Part shown: piece after piece, positions 24,799 to 33,232 of the stretch
Numbering within the stretch: the first letter of the stretch is position 1
Layout of the letters: each line of letters opens with the position of its first letter
Assembly (NCBI GenBank): GCA_007132185.1
Contig: SLPC01000157.1
Coordinates: forward strand, 1-45,446
Direction: 5' to 3'
Source of the DNA: Anaerolineae bacterium
GTDB taxonomy: Bacteria; Chloroflexota; Anaerolineae; UBA1429
Length of the DNA stretch: 45,446 bases
Program-made: the position numbers and the translations under genes
The notes under the pieces: model-generated
Database searches by the model: none
Told to the model about the DNA's origin: nothing
The model's input: only the letters and a program-made list of their open reading frames with translations

Positions 24799-26756
24799 AT
24801 GTCCTGCGTTACGGAAGCCCCGACGATCTGCCCGAGACGTTCTATCTGCGGTCGGGCCCCCTGACGGCCCTGTTCTACGATGGCGATCTGCGCTATATCC
24901 GCCTCGGGCCCCACGAGATCCTGCGCCGCGTGTATGTCGCCGTGCGCGATCAGAACTGGGACACCATCCCGGCCACGCTAAGCGACCTGGTCATCGAGCA
25001 GGAGGAGGACTCTTTCGAGATCCGCTATCACGCCCTGCACCAACAGGGTGACGTGTGCTTTGCCTGGGATGCCACGCTCACCGGCTCCCCCGAGGGCGAG
25101 ATCCGCTATCAGATGGACGGCGAGGCGTGCAGCACGTTTTTACGAAATCGGATCGGTATCTGCGTGCTGCATCCCACCGAGGAGAGCGCCGGTGCGCCCT
25201 GTCGCGTCACCCACACCGATGGCTCTATCACGGAAGGCACACTACCCCGCTACATCTCGCCCCATCAGCCTTACAAGGAGATTGAGGCCATCGCCCATCA
25301 GGTGACGCCGGGCCTGTGGGCCGACGTTAAGTTTTCGGGCGACGTGTTCGAGATGGAGGACCAGCGCAACTGGACTGACGCCTCGTTCAAGACCTACAGC
25401 ACGCCGCTGGAGCTTCCCTTTCCCGTGCGCATTGACGTGGGCACGCCTGTGCGCCAGTCGGTGACCCTGTCGATGCCGGCGGATCTGCCAGCGGATCTTC
25501 CGCTCCCTGCTGCCACCTCCCACATCGAGCCGGTGACACTCGCTCTGGGGGATCTGCTGCGCGACCCGCTGCCGCCGTTGGGGCTGGGCATGGCCAGCCA
25601 CGGCCAAGCTCTGAGCGACAAAGAGCTCCAGCGGCTGTGCGCCCTGGGCCTGGCGCATCTGCGCGTCGATCTGGAGGGCGCGGATACTGTCCACGAGACG
25701 CTTGCCATGGCCGATTCGCAGGCGACGAGTCTGGAAGTAGGCTTGGAGATCGCGTTGCCCCTGGCCTACTTTGGCGACGAGGCGCTGGCAAGCCTCGCCG
25801 ACGCTATACGCGCCGTGCAGCCCACCGTGCTGCGCTGGTTGCTGCTCACCGACGGCCTTGATTCGGACAAAGCTCAGGGCGCCATCGCCCAGCTGCGTGG
25901 TCTCTTGGAGAAACTGGCGCCAGCGGCTGCGATTGCTGTGGGCGTCAATGCCTACTTTACCGAGCTCAACCGTACCCGTCCGCCCCTCGACCAGGCCGAT
26001 CTGGTCTGCTACTCACTAAATCCCCAGGTGCACGCCTTTGACAACCTCTCTCTGATAGAGACCCTGCCCGCCCAGGCCATCACCGTCGAGAGCGCACGCC
26101 AGTTTGTCCAGCGACGCCCGGTGGTTGTGTCGCCGGTCACGCTTCGGCCCCGGTTCAACCCCAACGCCACCTCTTCGGAGACGGCCCTGCCCGAGGAGGG
26201 ACTCCCCGACACGGTGGATGTGCGGCAGATGTCGCTCTTGGGTGCGGGATGGACCCTGGCCAGCCTCAAGCACTTGATGGGGCATCCCGATGTGCACAGC
26301 CTGACCTATTATGAGACCACGGGCTGGCGCGGGGTCATGGAGCGCCCCGAGGGGCCGCCTAGCGCGGCGTTCCCGTCGCGGCCCGGCGAGGTGTTCCCCC
26401 TCTACCATGTGCTGCGCTGGGTGGGTGGTTGCAGCGAGGGAGCGCTTTGGGATCTGCAGTCGTCCGAGCCCCTATGCGTAGATGGGTTGGCGCTGGAAGA
26501 GGAAGGGCGCCTGTATGTCGGCGTTGCCAATCTCACCAACGCGACCCAGCAGGTCGAGCTGTATCGCATCGGTGTGCCCCTCAGCGGGGTCATACTGGAT
26601 GAGAGCAACGTGGTCGAGGCGATGGCTGATCCCGACGGTCTCGCCGATATTGAGGAGACGGCGATGTCTGCCGAGGAGGATCATCTAACGCTAGAACTGG
26701 CCCCTTATGCCGTGGCCTGGCTCGAGTGCCCTGCGCCCCAGGGCTCGGCGAGCTAG
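24780..26756 (+). CDS. apnL: ApnL-like D-apionate lactonase (three-domain, TIM barrel centre)
   Basis: 658 residues. An N-terminal beta-rich domain (about 1-275; ALFYDGDLRYIRLGPHEILRR) is followed by a TIM-barrel-like middle domain (about 290-560; LGLAHLRVDLEG, LRWLLLTDG, AVGVNAYFTELN, YYETTGWRGVME) and a small C-terminal beta domain (about 580-655). This architecture and length agree with the D-apionate lactonase family, which opens D-apionolactone to D-apionate. ATG 24780 follows GGGAGGA and lies inside the upstream gene. Together with apnO and oiaC it completes a lactone-to-erythrulose route. Its stop shares the CTAG tetranucleotide with the stop of the convergent ABC gene. Apiose dehydrogenase and erythrulose kinase are not in the window. 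Confidence 0.7.
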   Translation: MAERPVNVLRYGSPDDLPETFYLRSGPLTALFYDGDLRYIRLGPHEILRRVYVAVRDQNWDTIPATLSDLVIEQEEDSFEIRYHALHQQGDVCFAWDATLTGSPEGEIRYQMDGEACSTFLRNRIGICVLHPTEESAGAPCRVTHTDGSITEGTLPRYISPHQPYKEIEAIAHQVTPGLWADVKFSGDVFEMEDQRNWTDASFKTYSTPLELPFPVRIDVGTPVRQSVTLSMPADLPADLPLPAATSHIEPVTLALGDLLRDPLPPLGLGMASHGQALSDKELQRLCALGLAHLRVDLEGADTVHETLAMADSQATSLEVGLEIALPLAYFGDEALASLADAIRAVQPTVLRWLLLTDGLDSDKAQGAIAQLRGLLEKLAPAAAIAVGVNAYFTELNRTRPPLDQADLVCYSLNPQVHAFDNLSLIETLPAQAITVESARQFVQRRPVVVSPVTLRPRFNPNATSSETALPEEGLPDTVDVRQMSLLGAGWTLASLKHLMGHPDVHSLTYYETTGWRGVMERPEGPPSAAFPSRPGEVFPLYHVLRWVGGCSEGALWDLQSSEPLCVDGLALEEEGRLYVGVANLTNATQQVELYRIGVPLSGVILDESNVVEAMADPDGLADIEETAMSAEEDHLTLELAPYAVAWLECPAPQGSAS

Positions 26757-28591
26757 GGCGCCATGGGCGGTTCGGTCGCTCCCTGCATCTGCTGGTGCCA
26801 TGATTGGGCATACAGCCCATCTCGGGCGATCAGCTCGGCGTGCGAGCCTGACTCGACGATGCGGCCTTCTGCCATGACATGGATCACATCAGCGTACATG
26901 GCCGTGGTGAACCGGTGGGTCACGATCAGCGCAGTGCGCCCCTCCAGTTGGGTGCGCAGGCGGGCCAGCCAGTCGGCCTCGGTCCAGGAATCCATGGCGC
27001 TGGTGGGCTCATCCAGGGCAATGATGGCGGCATCGCTATAAAAGGCGCGCGCCAGGGCCAGGCGCTGCCACTCGCCCACGCTCAGCTCGGCGCCGCCACT
27101 GAACCAGCGCCCCAGCAGGCTGCGATAGCCCTGGGGCAGCTTCTCGATGAATGCGTGGCCGCCTGCTCGTTCTGCCGCGTTCCGTATCGAGGCGTCATCG
27201 GCCTCTCGCGTCAGATCTCCATAGGCGATGTTGTCCCAGGCGGTATCGGAATAGTGTACTGGCTCCTGAAACAGGATGGCCACCTGGTGTCGTAGTGTCT
27301 CGATCGATAGACTGCGCAGATCGTGGCCATCTACCAGGATGCGGCCCTCATCCGGATCATAGAGGCGGCAGAGAAGCTTGATTAGCGTGCTCTTGCCCGA
27401 GCCGTTGGCACCCACCAGGGCGGCCACCTGTCCGGTAGGTATCTCCAGATTCAGACCTTGCAGAGCATCACGGGTACTATCGGGATAGCGAAACGAGACT
27501 TGATCGAATGCCAGAGAATGGGCGAGGCGAAAGGGCCGCGGCTCGGCCGGTTCCTCGACCCGGGGGCGCAGGTCGAGAAAAGCAAAGAGATTGCTGAGAA
27601 AGAGGCTGTTCTGGTAGAGTTGGCCCAGGCTGGATAGCACCACGCGGAGCATTGCCTGGCCCTGGCGAAAGGCCTCGTACAGCAGCACCAGGTCGCCCAG
27701 GGTTGCCAGGCCTTGCAGGACGCGCCAGATCATCCAGGCCATAGCGGCCCCGCCAATGACCATGCCCACAGCGTTGGCGGCCAACCCCGAGAGCCCCTGC
27801 TCGCGCAGCAGTTGCAGGCGCTGGGTGCGCAGTTGAGCCTGTAGGTCACGGAAGAGCTTGCGGAACCGTGGGCCCAGCCCGAACAACCGCAGCTCGGCGG
27901 CGGCGGCACGCGAGGTCATGGCCCAGTCATAATACCAGGCGCGTCGCTCATCAGGGGTGATCGCTTGCTGCCAGCGGTGCTCCCGCCGATAGTTGCGCAA
28001 TGCGACGGCAAACCCGGGTAGGGCGCTCAGCATAAGCACCCCCGGCAGCCACAAGCCAAAGGGCGCCAGAATGGCCACCAGGCCCACCAAGGAGAGGCCG
28101 TCACGCACCACGCTTCCCAGGCTCTCGAGCAGCGCTATGGGGCGATAGTTGGCCTCGGCGCGCGCCCGATGTAGCTGGTCATAATAGTCGGCAGAATCGT
28201 AATAGGCGAGGTCCACCGCCAGCGAGCGCTCGTGGATCAGGTCGCGGATATGGTCGCGGACTCGCTCCGATTGAGCGCTGCGCACCCAGGTGGCGGCCAC
28301 GCGGATGAGCTCACCGAGCAAAAAGAGCCCCGCCACCACCAAACCCAGAGCCAATGTATCGCGCATGACGGGCCATTCGGGGCCCGCGCCGGCCAGCGCC
28401 GTCAGGCGATCGATCAAGAGCCGCGTGAGCCATACGGTGATCGCAGGCAAGGGAGCCTGTAGCAGCAAGAGCACGGTCCAGAGCGCCGTGGGGCGCGGCG
28501 CGGCTTCCCACACCAGGCGCAAGGCCCGCCACAGGTAGGGCAGCTGCGCGGTCGCCTTGCCGAGGCGCGCCCTGAGCCATGATAGAGTCAT
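26753..28591 (-). CDS. ABC exporter half-transporter (membrane plus ATPase domains fused)
   Basis: 612 residues. Residues 1-345 hold about six membrane helices; the ATPase domain follows. Walker A is GANGSGKS at 394-401, the Q-loop FQEP is at 441, Walker B and catalytic Glu are IIALDEPTSAMD from 523. The signature is LSVGE (503-507) instead of LSGGQ, a departure that keeps the Ser and the second Gly. It probably exports a peptide, lipid or drug as a homodimer. The start follows the nucleotidyltransferase gene by seven bases, so the two are one operon. That pairing is frequent in RiPP and lasso-peptide loci, which suggests peptide export, but no precursor or maturase is present. Confidence 0.9.
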   Translation of the reverse strand: MTLSWLRARLGKATAQLPYLWRALRLVWEAAPRPTALWTVLLLLQAPLPAITVWLTRLLIDRLTALAGAGPEWPVMRDTLALGLVVAGLFLLGELIRVAATWVRSAQSERVRDHIRDLIHERSLAVDLAYYDSADYYDQLHRARAEANYRPIALLESLGSVVRDGLSLVGLVAILAPFGLWLPGVLMLSALPGFAVALRNYRREHRWQQAITPDERRAWYYDWAMTSRAAAAELRLFGLGPRFRKLFRDLQAQLRTQRLQLLREQGLSGLAANAVGMVIGGAAMAWMIWRVLQGLATLGDLVLLYEAFRQGQAMLRVVLSSLGQLYQNSLFLSNLFAFLDLRPRVEEPAEPRPFRLAHSLAFDQVSFRYPDSTRDALQGLNLEIPTGQVAALVGANGSGKSTLIKLLCRLYDPDEGRILVDGHDLRSLSIETLRHQVAILFQEPVHYSDTAWDNIAYGDLTREADDASIRNAAERAGGHAFIEKLPQGYRSLLGRWFSGGAELSVGEWQRLALARAFYSDAAIIALDEPTSAMDSWTEADWLARLRTQLEGRTALIVTHRFTTAMYADVIHVMAEGRIVESGSHAELIARDGLYAQSWHQQMQGATEPPMAP

Positions 28592-28598
28592 GGTGCCC

Positions 28599-29816
28599 CT
28601 AACCCTGAGCCAGCCATCGGACCAGGGACTGCCAATCTATGTCCCGGTCTGGCCGTCCCAACATCTGTCTCACGCTGCTCCCCCGGTGTGCAAGAATGTC
28701 AGCCCAGCGGCGCAGATATAGCCAGGGGTGAACGGGGCGGTCGGCGGGCACAGCATACAGAGACCGCATACGATCTGTGCCGGGCAGCAGGACGCGACCA
28801 AGGACACCGAGGCGTGCACGCCAACTGTGCTCACCCCACAGGGCAACCAAATTGCCCGAGGGAGCTGTGTCGTGCGTGGTGTCGTTCAGCAGGATACGCG
28901 TACCCATATCGAGGTGATCCTGGGCATCTGGAGGCGCAAGAGCCTCCAACATAGCGGGATCCACTGTCGCGCCCAAGAGAGTCTGGCTGAGAGATAGCAT
29001 CAGAAAGACAGCCCGCGCCACACGCCATTCCCTTGCCCGGTCCACGATTACTTCCGACATGATCTGCGCACCATAGTGCGATAGGATCTTTTGCACGTCA
29101 TACAGAGGCATCAGACCCATCTGTAGGAGATGCTGTGAGGCGCTGTGGATGCAGGTGTGGAGCAGCAGATCCTCGGCGTCCAGCACCATGGCAGGTGCGT
29201 CGCCAAGGGTCGTATGGATGGCTCGCTCCCAGATACCGGCTTGGTCGACGCTGGTCCCTACCGAGAAGGCGCCCACTCGCTGATGCAGTTCCAGCAGTAG
29301 CCCATCCTCACGGCGCATGCCATGATGGCCGTGTCGGAGGCTCATCCATGCCTCGCCCTTGACCGGTTCATATCCCAGCTTCGAGAGGATCTCTAGCCCT
29401 CGAAGGGCGTTCCTCTCCTCTACCAAGAGATCTATGTCCACCATAGGGCGCAAGGCGATGTTGCCGTATACCAGGGATGCCAGGTGAGCGCCCTTGAGCA
29501 GGATAATCGGTACATCCGCTTGGTGCAATGCCAGGAGAGCTTCTTCCAATGCGGCAAAACGCCGGGTGTTGTCGGCTGCTGTGCGGAGATAGTGCCGGCG
29601 CAGGCGGGCTCGCACCGAATCGGGCAGGGCGATGTCGGATAAGCGATGATAGAGCAGGGGCGAAAGCCCATGCTGTGCCGCAAGCTTGATCACATCATCC
29701 CAGGCATCCTCTGTCCAGGCGCCCACATCCTCGGGCCAAGACGAGGCGTCGCGGGCCAACAGGCTCAGAAGTTGCGCCATGGCGGGCGCGCAGGTCGGGT
29801 CTGGCAGAGTGTTCAT
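28599..29816 (-). CDS. NTP_transf_5-type nucleotidyltransferase family protein
   Basis: 405 residues. The block IILLKGAHLASLVYGN followed by RPMVDIDLLVEE (about 120-148) has the GS-like and Asp-x-Asp metal motifs of the uncharacterised nucleotidyltransferase family PF14907-like. The rest is helical (LHTCIHSASQHLLQMGLMPLYDVQKIL). Family members occur beside ABC transporters in lasso-peptide clusters, where some are thought to modify the precursor or adjust its phosphorylation; function here is unknown. The ATG at 29816 is chosen because the family-like sequence begins soon after and a good promoter lies directly upstream. The in-frame ATG at 29957 would add 47 unlikely residues. Confidence 0.8.
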   Translation of the reverse strand: MNTLPDPTCAPAMAQLLSLLARDASSWPEDVGAWTEDAWDDVIKLAAQHGLSPLLYHRLSDIALPDSVRARLRRHYLRTAADNTRRFAALEEALLALHQADVPIILLKGAHLASLVYGNIALRPMVDIDLLVEERNALRGLEILSKLGYEPVKGEAWMSLRHGHHGMRREDGLLLELHQRVGAFSVGTSVDQAGIWERAIHTTLGDAPAMVLDAEDLLLHTCIHSASQHLLQMGLMPLYDVQKILSHYGAQIMSEVIVDRAREWRVARAVFLMLSLSQTLLGATVDPAMLEALAPPDAQDHLDMGTRILLNDTTHDTAPSGNLVALWGEHSWRARLGVLGRVLLPGTDRMRSLYAVPADRPVHPWLYLRRWADILAHRGSSVRQMLGRPDRDIDWQSLVRWLAQG

Positions 29817-29822
29817 GAATCT

Positions 29823-29851
29823 ATCATGCCCGCCCAGGGCGTGGCTGTCAA
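29823..29851 (-). promoter_or_regulatory. Promoter of the nucleotidyltransferase-exporter pair, possibly leaderless
   Basis: On the minus strand a perfect TTGACA (29851-29846), a 17-base spacer and CATGAT (29828-29823). Only six bases separate the -10 from the ATG at 29816, so the mRNA would begin at or next to the start codon. No clear Shine-Dalgarno is seen, which agrees with a leaderless message. Confidence 0.45.
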
Positions 29852-30030
29852 CCTTTCTCAGGTGGTAACTTGGATCACGGCGTGGGATAGAGGGGTTGAA
29901 CCATGTTTGGTGCGAAAAAGTGCTTATACCTAAAGCGATACAAACGCTCGCGGCCATTCTAGACGAGAATGTACAGAAGCAGGTCAGATCGGACAGCTCC
30001 AGCAGGTTGTGCCCATTCGCGGTGCAGGAG

Positions 30031-30060
30031 TTGCCGCAGCCTGCGGGGCTGTGCTAGACT
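30031..30060 (+). promoter_or_regulatory. Promoter of the TIM-barrel/enolase pair
   Basis: TTGCCG (30031-30036) and TAGACT (30055-30060) are 18 bases apart, with TGC extending the -10, 32 bases ahead of the ATG at 30093. Confidence 0.5.
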
Positions 30061-30092
30061 GCAACTGACAGAGCGGTTGAAAGGATAGGATC

Positions 30093-30890
30093 ATGGCCGA
30101 TATCACCTATGCACTCTTTACCAAGCCCTGGCCTGCCCTTGCACTCCCTGAGCTGGCGACCCATGTGCGTGCACTCGGATTCGATGCTGTCGAGCTCCCT
30201 GTGCGCCCTGGCTTTCAGGTCGAGCCGGAGCAAGCGACTCGAGATCTGCCGCGCGCCGCCGGTGTCTTTCGAGCCGAGGGATTGCAGATAATCAGCGTGG
30301 CTGCCACAGTCAGTGAGGCCATGATCGCTGCCTGTGCCGAGGCCAAAGTACCCATTCTACGTGTGATGGAGCCTATTCACGCGGGGGAAAGCTATCCGCA
30401 GGCCGAATCGCGCATCCGGGCCACGTACGACCGTCTGGTACCCCTGCTGGAGCGCTACGGCGTATGCCTCGGTATCCAGAACCACTGCGGGCGCTACCTT
30501 CCCAATGCCCTGGCGCTACGTGCCATTCTCCGGGACTATGACCCCCGCCATATCGCCGCGGTCTGGGATGCTGCCCACGAGGCGTTGGTGGGCATGGCAG
30601 GCGATATGGCGTTGGATGTCATCTGGCCACACCTGTGCATGGTCAATCTCAAAAACGGGTTCTGGAAGCGCACGAGCGGCCCGGAAGCGCCTCATGCCAC
30701 ATGGCGGCACTACTGGACATCGGGCCGTCACGGGCTGGCGGACTGGCAGGTCGTAGCGACAGAGCTGCAACGACGCCGCTATCAGGGCATTGTCTGTCTG
30801 ACGGCCGAGTACACCGATACCTCGGCGGCGGACCGTTTGATCGTCGAGGATCTGGCGTGGGCACGGGCGCTCCTGGAGAAGGATGTATGA
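30093..30890 (+). CDS. Sugar phosphate isomerase/epimerase-like TIM barrel protein
   Basis: 265 residues of the xylose isomerase-like TIM barrel superfamily. Typical strands and ligands are seen: LGFDAVELPVRPGF near the N-terminus, GVCLGIQNHCGRYLP (about 128-142), IAAVWDAAHEAL (about 154-165), MVNLKNGFW (about 187) and IVCLTAEYTD near the C-terminus. The start is ATG at 30093 after AAAGGATAGG. The stop overlaps the ATG of the enolase-superfamily gene as ATGA, so the two are coupled and probably act in sequence on a sugar acid. Isomerase, epimerase and dehydratase activities cannot be told apart here. Confidence 0.85.
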   Translation: MADITYALFTKPWPALALPELATHVRALGFDAVELPVRPGFQVEPEQATRDLPRAAGVFRAEGLQIISVAATVSEAMIAACAEAKVPILRVMEPIHAGESYPQAESRIRATYDRLVPLLERYGVCLGIQNHCGRYLPNALALRAILRDYDPRHIAAVWDAAHEALVGMAGDMALDVIWPHLCMVNLKNGFWKRTSGPEAPHATWRHYWTSGRHGLADWQVVATELQRRRYQGIVCLTAEYTDTSAADRLIVEDLAWARALLEKDV

Positions 30891-32314
30891 AAAACGGTAG
30901 CGCCGAACAGGCCGCGGGTGCACGCCCCGTAGGCGCAGAGGTATATTGGCTGCCCGTCGAGACCAGGGTGCCCCTCAAGTTTGGGCCTGAAACCCTCACC
31001 ATTGTGACCTGCGCCCGCGTGGCCTTGGCGGCGCAGGACCAGCGGGGGCGCGTTGCGGTCGGGTGGGGTGAGACTCCTCTAAGTGTCCAGTGGGTTTGGC
31101 CTGGCGCGCTGAGCTATGCCGAGCGACTGGATACGCTCCAAGCGTTCACCCTAAAGCTGGCGGCGGCCTGGGCCGACTGGAATATGTTGGGGCACCCCAT
31201 CACCGTCTCAAATCGGTTTCAGGCCACTGTGCTGCCCGAGCTCTTGGACGAACTCAATCAGGAACGTCAGGGCCGCGAGCCCATGCCCTGGCTGGCTGCC
31301 CTCGTCTGCTGCTCCGCCTTTGATCTGGCGCTGCACGATGCCTATGGCCAACTGCTGGGTCTGCCGGTTTGGGCGACCTACAACGAGTCTTATATGGATC
31401 ACGACCTGGCCACGTTCCTTGAGGCTGATGCACCGGATGTCAGCTTTGGCGGGCAGTATCCCGCCGACTATCTGCAACCCCGGGCGCAGCGCCTCATGGC
31501 CTGGCACCTGGTCGGGGGGCTGGATCCCCTGGCGCCAGAGGATCTCGCCGGCGATGAGCCGGATGATGGCTATCCGGTGCTGCTCAAAGATTGGATTGCC
31601 CAAGATGGCCTGCGGTGTCTCAAGATCAAGCTGCGCGGCAACGATATGGCCTGGGACTATCAGCGTCTCGAACGGGTGGGCCGGATTGCGCTCGAGCAGG
31701 ATGTCTACTGGCTCAGCGCCGATTTCAACTGTACCGTCACCGATCCGGGCTATGTGAACCAGATCCTGGACCGGCTCTTGCATCAGCACCCGCGCATCTA
31801 CGGCATGCTGCTCTACGTCGAACAGCCCTTTCCCTACGATCTCGAGGCCCACCGCATTCCAGTGCACAGCGTTTCGGCGCGCAAGCCTCTTTTTATGGAC
31901 GAGAGCGCCCACGACTGGCGCATGGTGCGCCTGGGGCGCTCGCTAGGCTGGACGGGGGTGGCCCTCAAGACCTGCAAGACTCTGACAGGAGCGCTGTTAG
32001 CTCTCTGCTGGGCCAAAGCCCATGGCATGACTCTTATGGTGCAAGACCTGACCAATCCGATGTTGGCGCAGATTCCCCACGTGCTCCTGGCGGCCCACGC
32101 CGGTACCATCATGGGCGTCGAGACCAATGCCATGCAGTTCTACCCCGATGCGTCGCAGCCCGAAGCGGCTGTGCATCCTGGTCTCTATCGCAGGCGGGAT
32201 GGACAGGTGATTCTGGAGAGTGTCAGGGGAGCGGGGCTGGGGTATCGGCTTGACGAGATCGCGCGCACGCTCCCCGAGCCAGCGTTTGCAGCAGGGCGCG
32301 GGCTATGGCCATAG
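30887..32314 (+). CDS. Enolase superfamily enzyme (mandelate racemase/muconate lactonizing-like), long form
   Basis: 475 residues. Catalytic and metal residues in superfamily order: K246/K248 in LKIKLRG, D279 in SADFN, E312 in YVEQPFP, D338/E339 in FMDES, and K361/K364 in ALKTCKT on the opposite face. These support proton abstraction from a carboxylate, as in acid-sugar dehydratases or epimerases. The protein is about 90 residues longer than usual, with extra sequence between about 165 and 240 (acidic, PLAPEDLAGDEPDDG), which may form a lid. ATG 30887 overlaps the previous stop. It probably shares a pathway with the TIM-barrel protein; the substrate is unknown. Confidence 0.85.
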   Translation: MKNGSAEQAAGARPVGAEVYWLPVETRVPLKFGPETLTIVTCARVALAAQDQRGRVAVGWGETPLSVQWVWPGALSYAERLDTLQAFTLKLAAAWADWNMLGHPITVSNRFQATVLPELLDELNQERQGREPMPWLAALVCCSAFDLALHDAYGQLLGLPVWATYNESYMDHDLATFLEADAPDVSFGGQYPADYLQPRAQRLMAWHLVGGLDPLAPEDLAGDEPDDGYPVLLKDWIAQDGLRCLKIKLRGNDMAWDYQRLERVGRIALEQDVYWLSADFNCTVTDPGYVNQILDRLLHQHPRIYGMLLYVEQPFPYDLEAHRIPVHSVSARKPLFMDESAHDWRMVRLGRSLGWTGVALKTCKTLTGALLALCWAKAHGMTLMVQDLTNPMLAQIPHVLLAAHAGTIMGVETNAMQFYPDASQPEAAVHPGLYRRRDGQVILESVRGAGLGYRLDEIARTLPEPAFAAGRGLWP

Positions 32315-32338
32315 GTGCATGGGCAGGCGAGCGTGGCG

Positions 32339-33154
32339 CTATGTTCTGGTGTATTCGCATGACTGCGGCACAGGCAATGCCGCACGGTAAGGACGAAACA
32401 CGTCCCGGCCCTGGCGCAGCCCTCGCATGACAGTCAGGTTTACGTAAATGGATAGGCGCTCTCGAATTTCCGCGTCATCAAGGCCCCGCTCGATTAGATG
32501 CAGGATCTCGGGCATCTCCGCACTCAGCGACTGATTCTCCTCATCGACGCGGCTTTGATCCACATGAATCTGCATATTGCCCGCCCGCAACATCCTGATG
32601 AGGTCGTGCTCGTCCTCAGGCAGATGCTCGACCTGCATGGCATACATGCCCAGCATGGTCACATGATGCCCATCCGAGGCGGCAATGGCCGGCACGCCCA
32701 TGCGCTGGGCCAGGGCCACAGCCGGACGGTGCGCATAGTTGTAGATGTTGCTGCTCATGATCTCGATGCCATCCACCGGGTGCTGCTCGAGCACCTCTGG
32801 AGCATTGGCCTGGTACCGATAGGGGTGCGCCAGAACGACCGCGCCGCCCAGCGCCTGGGCCCGCTCGATGAGCTCGGCATCGTCGATGCCTGCAACCATG
32901 AGCTCGGAATCGGTGACGCCATAGATCAGATAGTCATCGCCCCCTGCCGCGTTCACCTCAAAGCCGCGATACAGGCGAATCACGGGGTAGGTAGCCTGCA
33001 GCTCGGCCAGTTCTGCCTCGGGCCACAACACATTGTGTTCGGTGAAAACCAGCCCGCCCAGGCCAAGCTCTATGGCGCGCTCAATCATCTCCTCGGGCGT
33101 CGAGCGCCCGCAGGCCGAATAGCGGGATGTATGTACATGCAGATCAACTAGCAT
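32339..33154 (-). CDS. PHP domain metal-dependent phosphoesterase
   Basis: 271 residues. The PHP metal-binding motifs are in order: HVH at 6-8, FTEHN at 37-41, VLAHPYRY around 120 and ASDGHH around 170. Such proteins hydrolyse phosphoesters of nucleotides or small molecules (TrpH/YciV type, 3',5'-nucleoside bisphosphate phosphatase is one known activity). The C-terminal 70 residues (after QIHVDQSRVDEENQS) form an acidic helical extension of unknown use. The ATG at 33154 matches the expected N-terminus; the in-frame ATG at 33220 is rejected as it lies close to the promoter -10. It converges on the enolase gene. Confidence 0.88.
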   Translation of the reverse strand: MLVDLHVHTSRYSACGRSTPEEMIERAIELGLGGLVFTEHNVLWPEAELAELQATYPVIRLYRGFEVNAAGGDDYLIYGVTDSELMVAGIDDAELIERAQALGGAVVLAHPYRYQANAPEVLEQHPVDGIEIMSSNIYNYAHRPAVALAQRMGVPAIAASDGHHVTMLGMYAMQVEHLPEDEHDLIRMLRAGNMQIHVDQSRVDEENQSLSAEMPEILHLIERGLDDAEIRERLSIYVNLTVMRGLRQGRDVFRPYRAALPVPQSCEYTRT

Positions 33155-33226
33155 AGTCTCGCACTCTTTTCTCGCTGTCACTGGTGCAACGTCTCGTAGC
33201 GATCGTGATCGTAGACCCACTCGATT

Positions 33227-33232
33227 AGTATA
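33227..33232 (-). promoter_or_regulatory. Extended -10 of the PHP gene
   Basis: On the minus strand TGC-TATACT, with the hexamer at 33232-33227. The surrounding CCATGCTATACTA is identical over 13 bases to the promoter of the reductase-like gene near 8266-8278. No clear -35. Confidence 0.45.

Noticed and set aside
29816-30092. Possible RiPP precursor peptide upstream of the nucleotidyltransferase
   Set aside because: Only very short frames without ribosome-binding sites or precursor-like leader sequence were found.
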